A stretch of DNA of 47,946 nucleotides from CAYVBE01 sp964448935 (GTDB lineage: Bacteria; Planctomycetota; Brocadiia; SM23-32). The stretch spans positions 1-47,946 of the forward strand of contig CAYVBE010000009.1 of the NCBI GenBank assembly GCA_964448935.1. The letters are read 5' to 3'. The position numbers and the translations under genes are program-made. The notes under the pieces were generated by a model. That model did no database searches. It was not told where the DNA came from and saw nothing but the letters and a program-made list of their open reading frames with translations. Shown one piece after another: positions 1-8,322 of this stretch; position 1 is the stretch's first letter; every line of letters starts with the position of its first letter.

Positions 1-257
1 TTGGGCTTTCCGAAGTTCTGCAGCACGTACTCGATCAGCAGCTTCTGATAGTGCAGAGGCACGCACCGCTCCTGCGGGTCGTAGATCGCGTCGCAGTATT
101 CCTCGATGAACCGACTGTCGCCGCCCGGGGCGTACATCCGGGCGGCCACCAGCTTCACGTTACCCCACAGCAGCCTGGCCAGTATGCCACCCGTGCGGCT
201 TTTGTGCAGCGTGTAGGGCGTTACGAGCGCGTATGCAAGTTCGGTTTCCTTCGGCAT
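1..257 (-). CDS. Nucleoside-diphosphate kinase-like protein, 5' end only
   Basis: This is the first 85 codons of a minus-strand gene that runs off the left edge, so no stop is visible. The protein opens MPKETELAYALVTPYTLHKS, followed by RTGGILARLL and a segment with ARMYAP. This resembles the NDK-fold domain of long bacterial 'nucleoside-diphosphate kinase' proteins of several hundred residues, where a similar TPY-x3-KSRTGGI stretch lies at the N terminus. Classic NDK transfers phosphate between nucleotides, but the long family is poorly characterised, and the catalytic histidine would lie outside the window or may be absent. The ATG at 257 is the first in frame after the promoter. The gene is divergent from the epimerase. 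The family call is from memory of the motif. Confidence 0.6.
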   Translation of the reverse strand, partial: MPKETELAYALVTPYTLHKSRTGGILARLLWGNVKLVAARMYAPGGDSRFIEEYCDAIYDPQERCVPLHYQKLLIEYVLQNFGKP

Positions 258-297
258 GATTGGAGAGCACCACCATTAACCCCGAGAGATTGTGGGC

Positions 298-325
298 ATT
301 ATATCAGACCCCCCCGGCCGTTCAA
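298..325 (-). promoter_or_regulatory. Sigma70-like promoter for the NDK-like gene
   Basis: On the minus strand TTGAAC (325-320), a 16-nt spacer and a perfect TATAAT (303-298) lie about 40 nt upstream of the ATG at 257. The -10 is full consensus; the -35 matches four of six. Confidence 0.6.
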
Positions 326-332
326 GGAAGCC

Positions 333-361
333 TTGCCCGCAACGGCGGCGTCTGCTATACT
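333..361 (+). promoter_or_regulatory. Possible rightward promoter upstream of the epimerase
   Basis: TTGCCC (333-338), 17-nt spacer, TATACT (356-361). It would leave a leader of about 230 nt before the epimerase ATG, covering the glycosidase remnant. The -35 is weak, so a closer promoter may exist. Confidence 0.35.
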
Positions 362-480
362 CCCTCGCCGTCCGGGAGGGCCGGGCCCATCGCGTGGCAA
401 CCCGGCCGGATTTGAACTTCCTGCGCGCTTTGCACACCAAACGCTGCGAAGACTGCGGCTGCGCGCCCGTCCCGGAATAG

Positions 481-579
481 CCGGAGAACGACCACGCGAA
501 TATGCTGACGGGCGAGACTGTGCGCGCGGCAGTCGAGCTGGAAGGTTACGGCGTTGTGATCCTGCGAGAGCCTGCCTGA
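481..579 (+). pseudogene. Possible remnant of a glycosidase 3' end
   Basis: After an in-frame TAG at 478-480, the frame starting at 481 reads a 32-residue segment containing MLTGETVRAAVELEGYGVVI followed by LREPA and TGA at 577-579. The pattern 'LTGe.v...leL..YGv.vLre' is typical of the C-terminal beta domain of beta-galactosidase-type glycoside hydrolases, which usually ends such proteins. There is no start or catalytic domain upstream, so this looks like the tail of a deleted gene, 19 nt before the epimerase start. The match is short and could be fortuitous. Confidence 0.35.
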
Positions 580-598
580 GGCGAAAGAGAGGTCACCC

Positions 599-1561
599 AT
601 GAACTGTGCCCTCATCACCGGCGGAGCCGGCTTCATCGGCTCCCACCTGGCCGAAAAACTGCTGGCCGAAGGGATGGATGTGCAGGTCCTGGACGACCTG
701 TCCACCGGCTCCATCGCGAACCTGGATCATATTCGCGATTCTAACCGACTGGGCGTTCACCTGGACGATCTGGCCAACGAGAGCCTGCTGATGGAGCTGG
801 TGGACCGGGCGGACGTGATCTTCCACCTGGCCGCGGCGGTCGGGGTGCGTCTGATCGTCGAGGACCCCGTCCGAACCATCGAGACCAATATCCACGGGAC
901 CGAGCTGCTGCTCCAGCACGCCGCCAAGAAAGGCAAAAAGGTCATCCTGGCCTCCAGCAGCGAGGTCTACGGCAAGGGCGGCAGCGAGAAGTTCAGCGAG
1001 GAAGACGACCTTGTCTTCGGGGCCACTACCCGCCCCCGGTGGAGCTACGGCTGCTCGAAGGCGATTGACGAGTTCCTGGCACTGGCCTACTGGCGGGAGT
1101 GGAAGCTGCCCGTGGTGATCGCGCGGTTTTTCAACATCGTCGGTCCCCGGCAGGTGGGCCGCTACGGCATGGTCGTGCCGCGTTTCGTGAGACAGGCCCT
1201 GGAAGGCGGACCGATCACCGTCTACGGCGACGGCGAGCAGGTGCGCTGCTTCTGCCACGTGGAGGACACCGTGCGGGCGCTCCACTCCCTGAGCACGTGC
1301 GAGGCGGCCATCGGTGAGATATTCAACGTCGGCAGCGACAAGCCGGTCACCATCAACGAGCTGGCGGTGAGGGTCCGCGACCAGGTCAACCCGGAGGCCG
1401 GTATCGTCCACATCCCCTACTCGGAGGCATACGAGGAGGGGTTCGAGGACATCCGCTACCGCGTGCCCGATCTGAGCAAGCTGCGTGAAGCCATCGGTTT
1501 CGAGGCTACCCACGATCTGGAAAGCGTGCTGCGCGACGTGCGGGACTACCTCTCGTCCTGA
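599..1561 (+). CDS. NAD-dependent sugar-nucleotide epimerase/dehydratase
   Basis: An extended short-chain dehydrogenase of 320 residues. The Rossmann glycine motif GGAGFIG is at residues 8-14, the serine-rich catalytic strand SSSEVYG at about 119-125, and the catalytic pair YGCSK (Tyr150, Lys154) follows. The domain GARFFNIVGPRQ-like segment (ARFFNIVGPRQ) and the closing sugar-binding part match UDP-glucose 4-epimerase and UDP-glucuronate decarboxylase relatives. It probably converts a nucleotide sugar in the cytoplasm for polysaccharide or cell-envelope synthesis; the exact substrate cannot be read from the sequence. The ATG at 599 follows AGAGAGG at a spacing of 6. Its 3' end overlaps the convergent DUF192 gene by 16 nt. 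Confidence 0.9.
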   Translation: MNCALITGGAGFIGSHLAEKLLAEGMDVQVLDDLSTGSIANLDHIRDSNRLGVHLDDLANESLLMELVDRADVIFHLAAAVGVRLIVEDPVRTIETNIHGTELLLQHAAKKGKKVILASSSEVYGKGGSEKFSEEDDLVFGATTRPRWSYGCSKAIDEFLALAYWREWKLPVVIARFFNIVGPRQVGRYGMVVPRFVRQALEGGPITVYGDGEQVRCFCHVEDTVRALHSLSTCEAAIGEIFNVGSDKPVTINELAVRVRDQVNPEAGIVHIPYSEAYEEGFEDIRYRVPDLSKLREAIGFEATHDLESVLRDVRDYLSS

Positions 1562-2505
1562 CCACCGGCGGCCGACACCGTGTCGCCCTCCCCCACGCCG
1601 TTCCGGCGGAACCAGCCCCGCTCCATTTCCAGCACGTAGTTGACGGGCACGTCGGGCTCGACGCCCCACCGATCGCCCGGGTCCATGTGGCGGATGTCGG
1701 CGATCACTCCGTCCCCCCGGATGAAGGCGATGGACAGGGGGAAGGAAACGGATTTCATGACGAAACGCGGCCGCAGGGCCCGCCGGAACACAAAGAGCAT
1801 CCCGTGATCCTCGGGCAGGCCGGTGCGCCCCTGCAACCCGTAGCTCCTCTGGGCCGGCGTGACGGCCGGCTCCGCGGTGACCGACCGACCGCCGACCTCC
1901 AGTCCGATCGCCCGGAACTGCCGCACCCGGACGCCCAGCAGCTCCGCCCGGCCGGGCCGGTGCGGGCAGGGGAACTCCGTCCTGCACCAGCCGAGACCGG
2001 AGGTCCGCAAGACCTGTTCACTGCCGCGGTAAACCCGGATGTCCCACGGCGGCTCGTCGCGCGGCGNNNNNNNNNNNNNNNNNNNNNNNNNNNNNNNNNN
2101 NNNNNNNNNNNNNNNNNNNNNNNNNNNNNNNNNNNNNNNNNNNNNNNNNNNNNNNNNNNNNNNNNNGCAGGTGACCCGCACCGGCTCTTCCCGATCCTCC
2201 AGGTCCCGAAGCTGCCCGGCTGCGCAGGGGAGGTACGCCGCCGGGCGACCCTCTGCATCCGGAAGGATGTGCCGGATTTCGATGCGCAGGCCCATCGTCT
2301 TATCGGGGACGTGAGAACACTCCACCTCATGCACACCGGCGCGGGCAAACCAGCCCACGGGCCGGGTGCCGCCCCCCCACACGACCATCGCCTCCCTGTG
2401 GAGCACCGCGCGGGCAAAGCGCAACTCCTCGGTCAGGTTGCCCTCCGCTCCGGCGGCAAAGCCGAGAGTGGCCAGGAGCAGCGCTGTCAGCAGGATCAGC
2501 TTCAC
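1546..2505 (-). CDS. Secreted DUF192 protein, interrupted by an assembly gap
   Basis: The start is GTG at 2505, giving VKLILLTALLLATLGFAAGA, a clear signal peptide. This GTG overlaps the TGA of the upstream beta-helix gene (2502-2504), which indicates translational coupling; the longer open frame to 2625 lies inside that gene. A 100-N gap (2067-2166) falls in the middle, yet both sides read in the same frame. The C-terminal ~115 residues are a DUF192 domain: RSYGLQGRTGLPEDHGMLFV, then a MKSVSFPLSIAFI segment, DPGDRWGVEPDVPVNYVLE and a GWFRRNGV turn. DUF192 is a small secreted or envelope domain of unknown function. The N-terminal half (tryptophan/proline rich with cysteines at EVECSHVP and LPCAAG) is not recognised. 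True length is uncertain because of the gap. Confidence 0.75.
   Translation of the reverse strand: MKLILLTALLLATLGFAAGAEGNLTEELRFARAVLHREAMVVWGGGTRPVGWFARAGVHEVECSHVPDKTMGLRIEIRHILPDAEGRPAAYLPCAAGQLRDLEDREEPVRVTCXXXXXXXXXXXXXXXXXXXXXXXXXXXXXXXXXXPRDEPPWDIRVYRGSEQVLRTSGLGWCRTEFPCPHRPGRAELLGVRVRQFRAIGLEVGGRSVTAEPAVTPAQRSYGLQGRTGLPEDHGMLFVFRRALRPRFVMKSVSFPLSIAFIRGDGVIADIRHMDPGDRWGVEPDVPVNYVLEMERGWFRRNGVGEGDTVSAAGGQDER
2067..2166. other. Assembly gap of exactly 100 N
   Basis: A scaffold gap of conventional length, so its true size is unknown. It interrupts the DUF192 gene. Confidence 0.98.
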
Positions 2506-4190
2506 CGGTCTTCCCCCGCCTCGCCCGGTCCCGCCCAGGCCCCCAGATTGGGGGCTTCCGGGTCGAACGACCGCCCCGCGAAGTCCGACGGCACGTCCAC
2601 CGAACCGTCCCCGGCGGACAGGCACGGCGAGTCGGCCCGCAGCCGGAAGTTCCCCTCCTCCGGGCCCACAAGACCCGGCGGCGCTTCAATCGTTTTCGTG
2701 TCCCTGCCGTACCTGGACGCCCATTCCCCGTAGGTATCGCAGAACTCGGTGCCCCATCGGACGAAGTGGGTCCCTTCCGGCCCGATGCAGTTGAATTCAT
2801 AGATGTTGCCGCTCCCGTATCTGCCGTCGTTATCGCCCCCTACGTCCAACCATATCCGTGCCTGGCGACGCGTGCCGAAAAAGATATTGTTCTTGAACAC
2901 GTTGCTGTTGACGGCCGGCTTATTGTTCTGCACCCAACACCCGGACATCATCTGCCACCAATGACCGCCATAGACCACGTTGTGGAATACGCGGTTGTTG
3001 TTCGACTCGCGCCCGCCCCACGCTTTCACGCCCACACCGGCGGTGTAGCGGACCTTCGCGTTGTCGAAGACGATGTTCGAGTAGACGAGCGTATTGCTGG
3101 CCTTCTCCATGTAGATGCCCCAACTGTTGTTGTCGTAAACGCGGTTGCGGCAGATGACATTGCTGGGGGTGCCGGCTCCAGGAAGGACGTCGTCCAGCCA
3201 GATGCCCACGCCCTTGCTACCGTCCCCCCCCGCGAAGCCGTTGGCGAAGACGGTGTTGCCCTCGATGCGCATGCCGGAAACGTTGCCGGGCCTGTAGCCG
3301 CCCCAGCACTTGATGCCCGCGCTCCAGCGCTGGCGCGCCCGGCCCTTCACCCACACGCGGCCGTTGTGGTGCACCTCGTTATTGATGATCTGCCAGTTCT
3401 TGACCCTCACGTTCACCAGGATGCCCACCGAGCCGCAGTGGCTCACCCGGCAGTCCCGGACCACGCCGCGCACAAACCCGCGATGGCTGCCGCTGGAAGC
3501 CCGTATCCCCTCCAGAAAGGCGTAGGTCGAGACGCAGCGTTCGCACCGGAAGCCGTCGCACCATTCCAGCGCCTGGACGTTCACCCGCCGGGCCCCGCGC
3601 AGCTGGAGGTCGGCAATCGCGACGTGTGTCCGGCCTTCCAGCAGGATGCAGAAATCGCGTCGGCTCGCCTCCACTCGGCGGCCGGACGGGTCAGCGCTCT
3701 GCCGCAGGTGGAGCGTGCCCGCGTCCCACCTCCAATCGCCTTCCTTCTCCAGCTTCTCGCTTTCCATGCGTCTGCGGCCGGGAACGCCGTCCAGGAAAAC
3801 CTGCCAGGGCTCCTCGGGTAATGCCGCAGTCCAGACATCGGGCCGATTTCCCTCCTCCGCCCAGCCCGTCACGAGGTCCGTGCCGTCTATCACGGGCAGC
3901 GGACCCTCTCCGTAGGCGCCGAAGGTGAGCGGCGCCTCCTCCGCACCCGAAGCGGGCACGGTCAACTGCTCCCGCCAGTGTCCCCCTCGCTGCAGAAGGA
4001 CGGTATCGCCGGGACCGAGTTCCGCGGCGCACACGCGCTGCACCGTCCGCCACGCCCGAGCGGGCGAGGTGCCGGGAGCGCCGTCGTCACCCCGGGGCGA
4101 TACGTAGAACGTCTCCGAAAGAGCCGCCGCGCAGAAACACGCGAACGAGATAACCGTCAGCAAAAGAACGGCCCGCCGGTTGGCTGTCAC
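2502..4190 (-). CDS. Secreted right-handed parallel beta-helix protein
   Basis: 562 residues from GTG at 4190, supported by AAAAGGAG nine nt upstream. An ATG further up would overlap the CLC gene. A signal peptide (residues ~1-26, hydrophobic AVLLLTVISFACFCAAALS) is followed by FYVSPRGDDGAPGTSPARAW, the hallmark N terminus of secreted pectate-lyase-like/DUF1565 beta-helix proteins. The body (from about residue 160) contains repeated N-x-V/I rungs such as GNTVFANGF, CRNRVYDNNSWGIY, YSNIVFDN, FHNVVYGG and FKNNIFFG. Such proteins usually bind or cleave acidic polysaccharides; no catalytic site can be assigned. It sits 16 nt after the CLC gene and is coupled to DUF192 downstream. Confidence 0.85.
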   Translation of the reverse strand: MTANRRAVLLLTVISFACFCAAALSETFYVSPRGDDGAPGTSPARAWRTVQRVCAAELGPGDTVLLQRGGHWREQLTVPASGAEEAPLTFGAYGEGPLPVIDGTDLVTGWAEEGNRPDVWTAALPEEPWQVFLDGVPGRRRMESEKLEKEGDWRWDAGTLHLRQSADPSGRRVEASRRDFCILLEGRTHVAIADLQLRGARRVNVQALEWCDGFRCERCVSTYAFLEGIRASSGSHRGFVRGVVRDCRVSHCGSVGILVNVRVKNWQIINNEVHHNGRVWVKGRARQRWSAGIKCWGGYRPGNVSGMRIEGNTVFANGFAGGDGSKGVGIWLDDVLPGAGTPSNVICRNRVYDNNSWGIYMEKASNTLVYSNIVFDNAKVRYTAGVGVKAWGGRESNNNRVFHNVVYGGHWWQMMSGCWVQNNKPAVNSNVFKNNIFFGTRRQARIWLDVGGDNDGRYGSGNIYEFNCIGPEGTHFVRWGTEFCDTYGEWASRYGRDTKTIEAPPGLVGPEEGNFRLRADSPCLSAGDGSVDVPSDFAGRSFDPEAPNLGAWAGPGEAGEDR

Positions 4191-4206
4191 TTCAGTCTGC
4201 TCCTTT

Positions 4207-5991
4207 TCAGTGTGAGCGCCCGGCCGCCCGGCTGAGGCGGACGAACGCCTGTCTGTCATGCATCTCCACAATGGCCTCCTTCTCGCAGATGCCGACTATC
4301 TCCAGCCGGCCGCGGCTCCGGCGGCAGACGGGCAGGCAATCATAATCGTAGTTGCCCATGGTGCGCCACGTCCGGGCCAGGGAATCGTTCGGCTCCAGGT
4401 ATATCTTCTCGGGCTCCATCAGGTCACCCACGGTCGGGCACTCCGCGCCGGCGGATGTCCGCGCCGCTCCGGCCAGCAGTCTGGCCAGCATGACCAGCCC
4501 CGCGTAGTTCTCCCTCTCGTCCACCACGGGGAAGGTCCGATTCTCCGAAGCGCGCACGAGAGGCCCGACATCGCTGATCGGCGCGTAGGCGGGAAGCGCC
4601 ACGAAGTCCCGGTCCATGATGTCCCGCACCCGCGTGCCGTCCAGCAGCGAGAAGTCCATCCCGCGCCTGATGCGCTCCCCCTGCCTGACCAGCCACCGCG
4701 TGAAAGCGGACTCCGGCTCGAAGACCTCCGAGAGCTTCAGGCTCAGCACGCACGCTATCATCAGGGCCGGCACGGCGGCGTAGCTGTGCGTCAGCTCGAA
4801 AGCCACCAGCACCGCCTGCAGCGGCGCCCGCATCACCGCGCCCATCACCGCCGCCATGCCCACCAGCGCGTAAGCGCCCGCCGGTGCCAGCGGCAGCCCC
4901 AGCCAGCCCGAGCCGATCCGCGCCGCGAGAGCACCCAGAGCAGCACCCATGAAAAGCGACGGCGCGAATATCCCGCCGCTTGCCCCGCTGCCCAGAGCTG
5001 TGGCGCAGAGCAATGGCTTGAGCAGGACGAACAGCAGCAGCAACCGCAGGGAGTAGGCGGGTTCCTCCAGCAGCCTCTGGATCACGCCGTGCCCCGTGCC
5101 CAACAGGTCCGGCCAGGCGAACCCCACCAGCCCCACAACCAGGCCCCCGCCCAGCGCCTTCGCCCACCACGGCGCGAACAGCCGGTCCATCAGGTCTTCG
5201 GTGGCAAAGAGCATCTTGATGAAATACGCCGCCGCCAGCCCGCAAGCGAGCCCCAGCAGCACGAACATGCCGTAATCGAGGGGGGTGAAGTCCATTGATC
5301 CGGTCGGGATGCGATACTCCGACACGTTGCCCAGCACGGCGTTTCGCGTGAGCACCGCCAGAAACGAGGCCACGATCAGCGGCATGAGCGCCGCCGTGCT
5401 GGCGCTGCCCAGTATCAGTTCCGCGCTGAACACCGCGCCCCCGATGGGCGCCCCGTACCTGGCCGCCAGCCCTGCGGCGGCCCCGGCGGCCACCAGGATG
5501 CGAATGTTGCCCACGCCCATCTTGAACCGCGCGCCCACCAGGCTGCCCACGGCCGCCCCGGTGTGTACCACCGGACCCTCCATGCCCAGCGGCGCGCCCA
5601 CACCGATGCACAGCGCCGTCATCAGGGGCTTCATGAAAATCACGCGCCTGCGGATGAAGCCCCCCGCCCGTCCCACCGCGCTCATCACCTGGCTGATGCC
5701 CGTCCGGCCCGCCTCCGGAGCCCACCGATTCAGACAGTAGGCCACCACCAGGAAGACGGCCGCCGGCAGCAGCACCAGGCCGTAGCGCCAGGACCCGGCG
5801 CCCGCAATCCGCCCCCGGCCGAGACCGAAGAGAAGATGATGGCTCAGAAGCCTGACAACCCCGCCCAGCGCCAGGGCCAGCAGCGCCGCCAGCGCCCCCA
5901 CCACCCCCGCCAGGATGATCGTGGTGCCCACCGCCCACGTCTCCGCCCGCGGGGGCACGATCCTGCGCCACATCTGCCGGAGCCTTTTCAC
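4207..5991 (-). CDS. CLC-family chloride channel with C-terminal CBS pair
   Basis: 594 residues from GTG at 5991, chosen because AGAGGGGCGAG sits just upstream; a GTG at 6009 is an alternative. Ten or more hydrophobic segments fill residues 20-430. Selectivity-filter elements are visible: GRTGISQ near 95-101, GMEGPVV with gating Glu138, and GASGGIFAPSLFMG. The segment equivalent to the E. coli ClC proton-glutamate region reads VFSAELILG, with Glu191 followed by Leu192; the internal proton glutamate (E203 of ClC-ec1) therefore seems to be leucine, suggesting channel-like rather than exchange activity (inference). Two CBS domains follow (VRDIMDRDFVALP and VGDLMEPEKIYLE). It is the first gene of a unit with the beta-helix and DUF192 genes. 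Confidence 0.9.
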   Translation of the reverse strand: MKRLRQMWRRIVPPRAETWAVGTTIILAGVVGALAALLALALGGVVRLLSHHLLFGLGRGRIAGAGSWRYGLVLLPAAVFLVVAYCLNRWAPEAGRTGISQVMSAVGRAGGFIRRRVIFMKPLMTALCIGVGAPLGMEGPVVHTGAAVGSLVGARFKMGVGNIRILVAAGAAAGLAARYGAPIGGAVFSAELILGSASTAALMPLIVASFLAVLTRNAVLGNVSEYRIPTGSMDFTPLDYGMFVLLGLACGLAAAYFIKMLFATEDLMDRLFAPWWAKALGGGLVVGLVGFAWPDLLGTGHGVIQRLLEEPAYSLRLLLLFVLLKPLLCATALGSGASGGIFAPSLFMGAALGALAARIGSGWLGLPLAPAGAYALVGMAAVMGAVMRAPLQAVLVAFELTHSYAAVPALMIACVLSLKLSEVFEPESAFTRWLVRQGERIRRGMDFSLLDGTRVRDIMDRDFVALPAYAPISDVGPLVRASENRTFPVVDERENYAGLVMLARLLAGAARTSAGAECPTVGDLMEPEKIYLEPNDSLARTWRTMGNYDYDCLPVCRRSRGRLEIVGICEKEAIVEMHDRQAFVRLSRAAGRSH

Positions 5992-6038
5992 ACCTCGCCC
6001 CTCTGGCACGCCCGGTTCTTCGCCCGTGTTCGCGCCGG

Positions 6039-6067
6039 ATTATAGCACAACCCGCCGCCCATCTCAC
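6039..6067 (-). promoter_or_regulatory. Promoter for the CLC/beta-helix/DUF192 unit
   Basis: Minus strand: GTGAGA (6067-6062), 17-nt spacer, perfect TATAAT (6044-6039), about 45 nt upstream of the GTG at 5991. The -35 matches four of six positions. Confidence 0.55.
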
Positions 6068-6132
6068 AGCCCGCAGCGGGCCATTCTCGGCCGGCTCTCC
6101 GGCGGCGGGACGAGTTTTCCGCACGCCCACGG

Positions 6133-6161
6133 TTGACAGCGGCCGTAAATGTTGTTACCTT
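6133..6161 (+). promoter_or_regulatory. Promoter with embedded inverted repeat before the metal-uptake operon
   Basis: A perfect TTGACA (6133-6138), 17-nt spacer and TACCTT (6156-6161). An interrupted inverted repeat GTAAATGTTGTTAC (6145-6158; arms GTAA and TTAC) covers the spacer and the -10, where a repressor would act. Since the operon encodes a metal-type importer, a Fur/Zur-family operator is a reasonable guess, but the sequence is not a textbook Zur box and no such regulator gene is in the window. Confidence 0.45.
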
Positions 6162-6223
6162 TCCTGTAATCGTGTCACCAGGGGCGGGCCTTTGTCCGTC
6201 TCCGGTCAGGGCAAAAAGGAAAC

Positions 6224-6317
6224 CGGGGAGCGGCCCGTCAGACCCCAACCAGGCGAACCGCTCCCCGTGAACCAGGTGGAAACCCACCCGGCATGTGCCC
6301 ATTGTATGCTCCGGGTG
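6224..6317 (+). promoter_or_regulatory. Structured leader with two hairpins upstream of the TonB receptor
   Basis: Two inverted repeats lie between the promoter and the receptor ATG. The first is a perfect 10-bp stem, CGGGGAGCGG (6224-6233) with CCGCTCCCCG (6258-6267). The second is CACCCGG (6285-6291) with CCGGGTG (6311-6317), extended by CAT/ATG across a 2-nt bulge. The leader would be about 185 nt. I compared it with cobalamin riboswitch sequence boxes and found no match, so it is an unassigned folded leader. Confidence 0.4.
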
Positions 6318-6352
6318 TGGAAACGTCAATGCGTGGGGAGACAGGAGGCGAA

Positions 6353-8308
6353 ATGAGTTCTGCACCCGGTGGAGCAAAGTTCTGGCTGGCTGGTTTGATG
6401 ATCACCCTGTGCGCCGTCTGCATGGCGGGCGAGGAGCCGGCGCCGCGAAGCGATGAAGAGGTGGAGCTGGGCGAGGTCGAAGTCATGGCCACACCCGTGG
6501 TCGAACCCACCATTACCACGCGCTACGGCGCCGAGGTCTCAACCGTCACCGAGGAGCAGATGGGAGCGCTGAACGCCCAGGACCTGCCCTCGGCCGTGCG
6601 GCGCGTGCCGGGCGTCAGCATCTCGCGCTACAACCTGGTGGGCAGCTACGGCGGCCGCGAGGGCGGCGCGGTGTTCGTGCGCGGCATGGGCGGCGCCCGG
6701 CCGGGCGGGGGCGTGCTGACCATGATAGACGGCATACCTAAAACCGTGGGCGTCTGGACCCACCCGCTGATGGACGTCCTGAACGTGGATAACGCCGAGC
6801 GCATAGACATCTACAAAGCGCCCAACCCCCTGGTGTTCGGCAACATCGGGTACGGCGCCTTCGACCTGGTGCTGAAGCGACGTCTGGAACCGGGCTTCGA
6901 GACGCGTGTTTTCGGCGCGGGGGGGATGCACGAGACCTTTTACGAAACCCTCGAGCACGGCGGCCGCGTCGGCCCGTGGGACTACTACGTGGTACAGTCC
7001 ATCAAACAGTCCGACGGTCACCGCCACCAGTCGGCCGGCCGGCTGGAGAACTACTACCTGCGGCTCGGCTACGCCCTGTCGGAGCACTGGGACCTGAGCT
7101 ACGCGTTCATCCGCACCAACAACCGGGCCGAAGACCCGGGGCACGAGGACTTTCCTCCCCCGGTGCGTGGGCTCTACAAGACGCGCGACGACATGCACAT
7201 CTTCACCCTCTCCAACCACTGCCCCGGTGGGCAGGGGCACATCAAGCTCTACTGGGACAACCTCCACGCCGACTGGGAGCAGTTCGACCCCGCCGTGCCG
7301 GAGCCGTTCGACAGCATCACGGACCACGACAACTACGGCCTGCGCGCCCGCCAGACCCTCTGGCCCTGGGACGGCGGCGAGGTGGTAGTCGGCTTCGACT
7401 GGGACAACATCGGCGGCCGATTCCTGGAAGCGCGGCCCTCGGGCAATGAGTTTCAGGACTCGGAGAAGTTCTTCCACATCGTCAGCCCCTATGCCGGCGT
7501 CAGCCACATGATCGGCCGGCAGGACGAATGGCACGTCATCCCGTCCGCCGGCGTGCGCTACAACTCCCACAACGAATTCCGCGAGGTCTGGGCGCCGCAG
7601 TTCGGGCTTGTTGCCGGCCGGGGCGAGACCGAGTTCCACGCCGCCTACAGCCGCGGGCTGAACTACCCCGGCGTCTACGCCGTGTTCATGTCCGAGAGCC
7701 AGTGGGGAGCCGGAGACGCCTGGAAGGACCTGGACCCGGAGCTGCTGGACCACTGGGAGCTGGGCGTATCGCACCGGCTCTGCCCCTGGGCAAAGGCCCG
7801 CGCGGTGGCGTTCTGGAACAACGGCGAGGACCGCATACGCTTCGTCCCGCCGCCTCCGCCGCCGCCCCATTTCCAGAACATCGGCGATTTCAAGACCCAC
7901 GGGGTCGAGCTTTCCATGACCGTGACACCGGAGGACGGCTGGACCGGCTTCCTGGGCGCCACCTTTCTGACCGACATCGAGCCGCGCAATCTTCCCTACG
8001 CTCCCAAGCGGTCCCTCAGCGGCGGCGTCAGCTACCGGTTCGCCGACCGGTGGCAGCTCGATGTGGACGGCCAATACGTCTCCGATTTCTTCACCGATAA
8101 TCCCCGGTTTCCCGGTGCCATGGCCGAGGTGGACGACTACTGGCTGTTCAACGGGAAGCTGTCCTGCAACGTGACACCGAAGAACGGCAAGTTCAAGGGC
8201 CAGGTATTTGCCGCGGTGGAGAACATTTTTGATCAGGACTACGAGTACCGGGACGGCTATCCCATGCCCGGCACGACGGTTATGGCGGGACTCGACCTTT
8301 CGTTCTGA
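6353..8308 (+). CDS. TonB-dependent outer-membrane receptor
   Basis: 651 residues from ATG at 6353 (AGGAGG four nt upstream). A signal peptide (FWLAGLMITLCAVCMAGEE region) is followed by a TonB-box-like acidic segment (VELGEVEVMAT, ~30-45). The plug domain contains LPSAVRRVPGVSISRY and VFVRGMGGARPG, MIDGIP and NAERIDIYKAP. A beta-barrel rich in alternating aromatic strands ends with the terminal phenylalanine of MAGLDLSF, the usual outer-membrane assembly signal. A run of seven prolines at 499-505 lies just before the conserved FQNIGDFKTHGVE strand, probably in an external loop. Co-transcription with a ZnuABC-like transporter (next start 14 nt downstream) suggests uptake of a metal or metal complex; the substrate is not determinable here. 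Confidence 0.9.
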   Translation: MSSAPGGAKFWLAGLMITLCAVCMAGEEPAPRSDEEVELGEVEVMATPVVEPTITTRYGAEVSTVTEEQMGALNAQDLPSAVRRVPGVSISRYNLVGSYGGREGGAVFVRGMGGARPGGGVLTMIDGIPKTVGVWTHPLMDVLNVDNAERIDIYKAPNPLVFGNIGYGAFDLVLKRRLEPGFETRVFGAGGMHETFYETLEHGGRVGPWDYYVVQSIKQSDGHRHQSAGRLENYYLRLGYALSEHWDLSYAFIRTNNRAEDPGHEDFPPPVRGLYKTRDDMHIFTLSNHCPGGQGHIKLYWDNLHADWEQFDPAVPEPFDSITDHDNYGLRARQTLWPWDGGEVVVGFDWDNIGGRFLEARPSGNEFQDSEKFFHIVSPYAGVSHMIGRQDEWHVIPSAGVRYNSHNEFREVWAPQFGLVAGRGETEFHAAYSRGLNYPGVYAVFMSESQWGAGDAWKDLDPELLDHWELGVSHRLCPWAKARAVAFWNNGEDRIRFVPPPPPPPHFQNIGDFKTHGVELSMTVTPEDGWTGFLGATFLTDIEPRNLPYAPKRSLSGGVSYRFADRWQLDVDGQYVSDFFTDNPRFPGAMAEVDDYWLFNGKLSCNVTPKNGKFKGQVFAAVENIFDQDYEYRDGYPMPGTTVMAGLDLSF

Positions 8309-8322
8309 GCGAGGCAACGAAC

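Noticed and set aside
593..1987. Long minus-strand open frames opposite the epimerase and many other genes
   Set aside because: They are codon-position shadows of real genes in GC-rich DNA, with repetitive His/Ala/Arg/Gly composition and no domain motifs.
6133..6352. Cobalamin riboswitch upstream of the TonB receptor
   Set aside because: Receptor genes often carry one, but I could not find the B12-box or the other conserved cobalamin elements; only generic hairpins are present.
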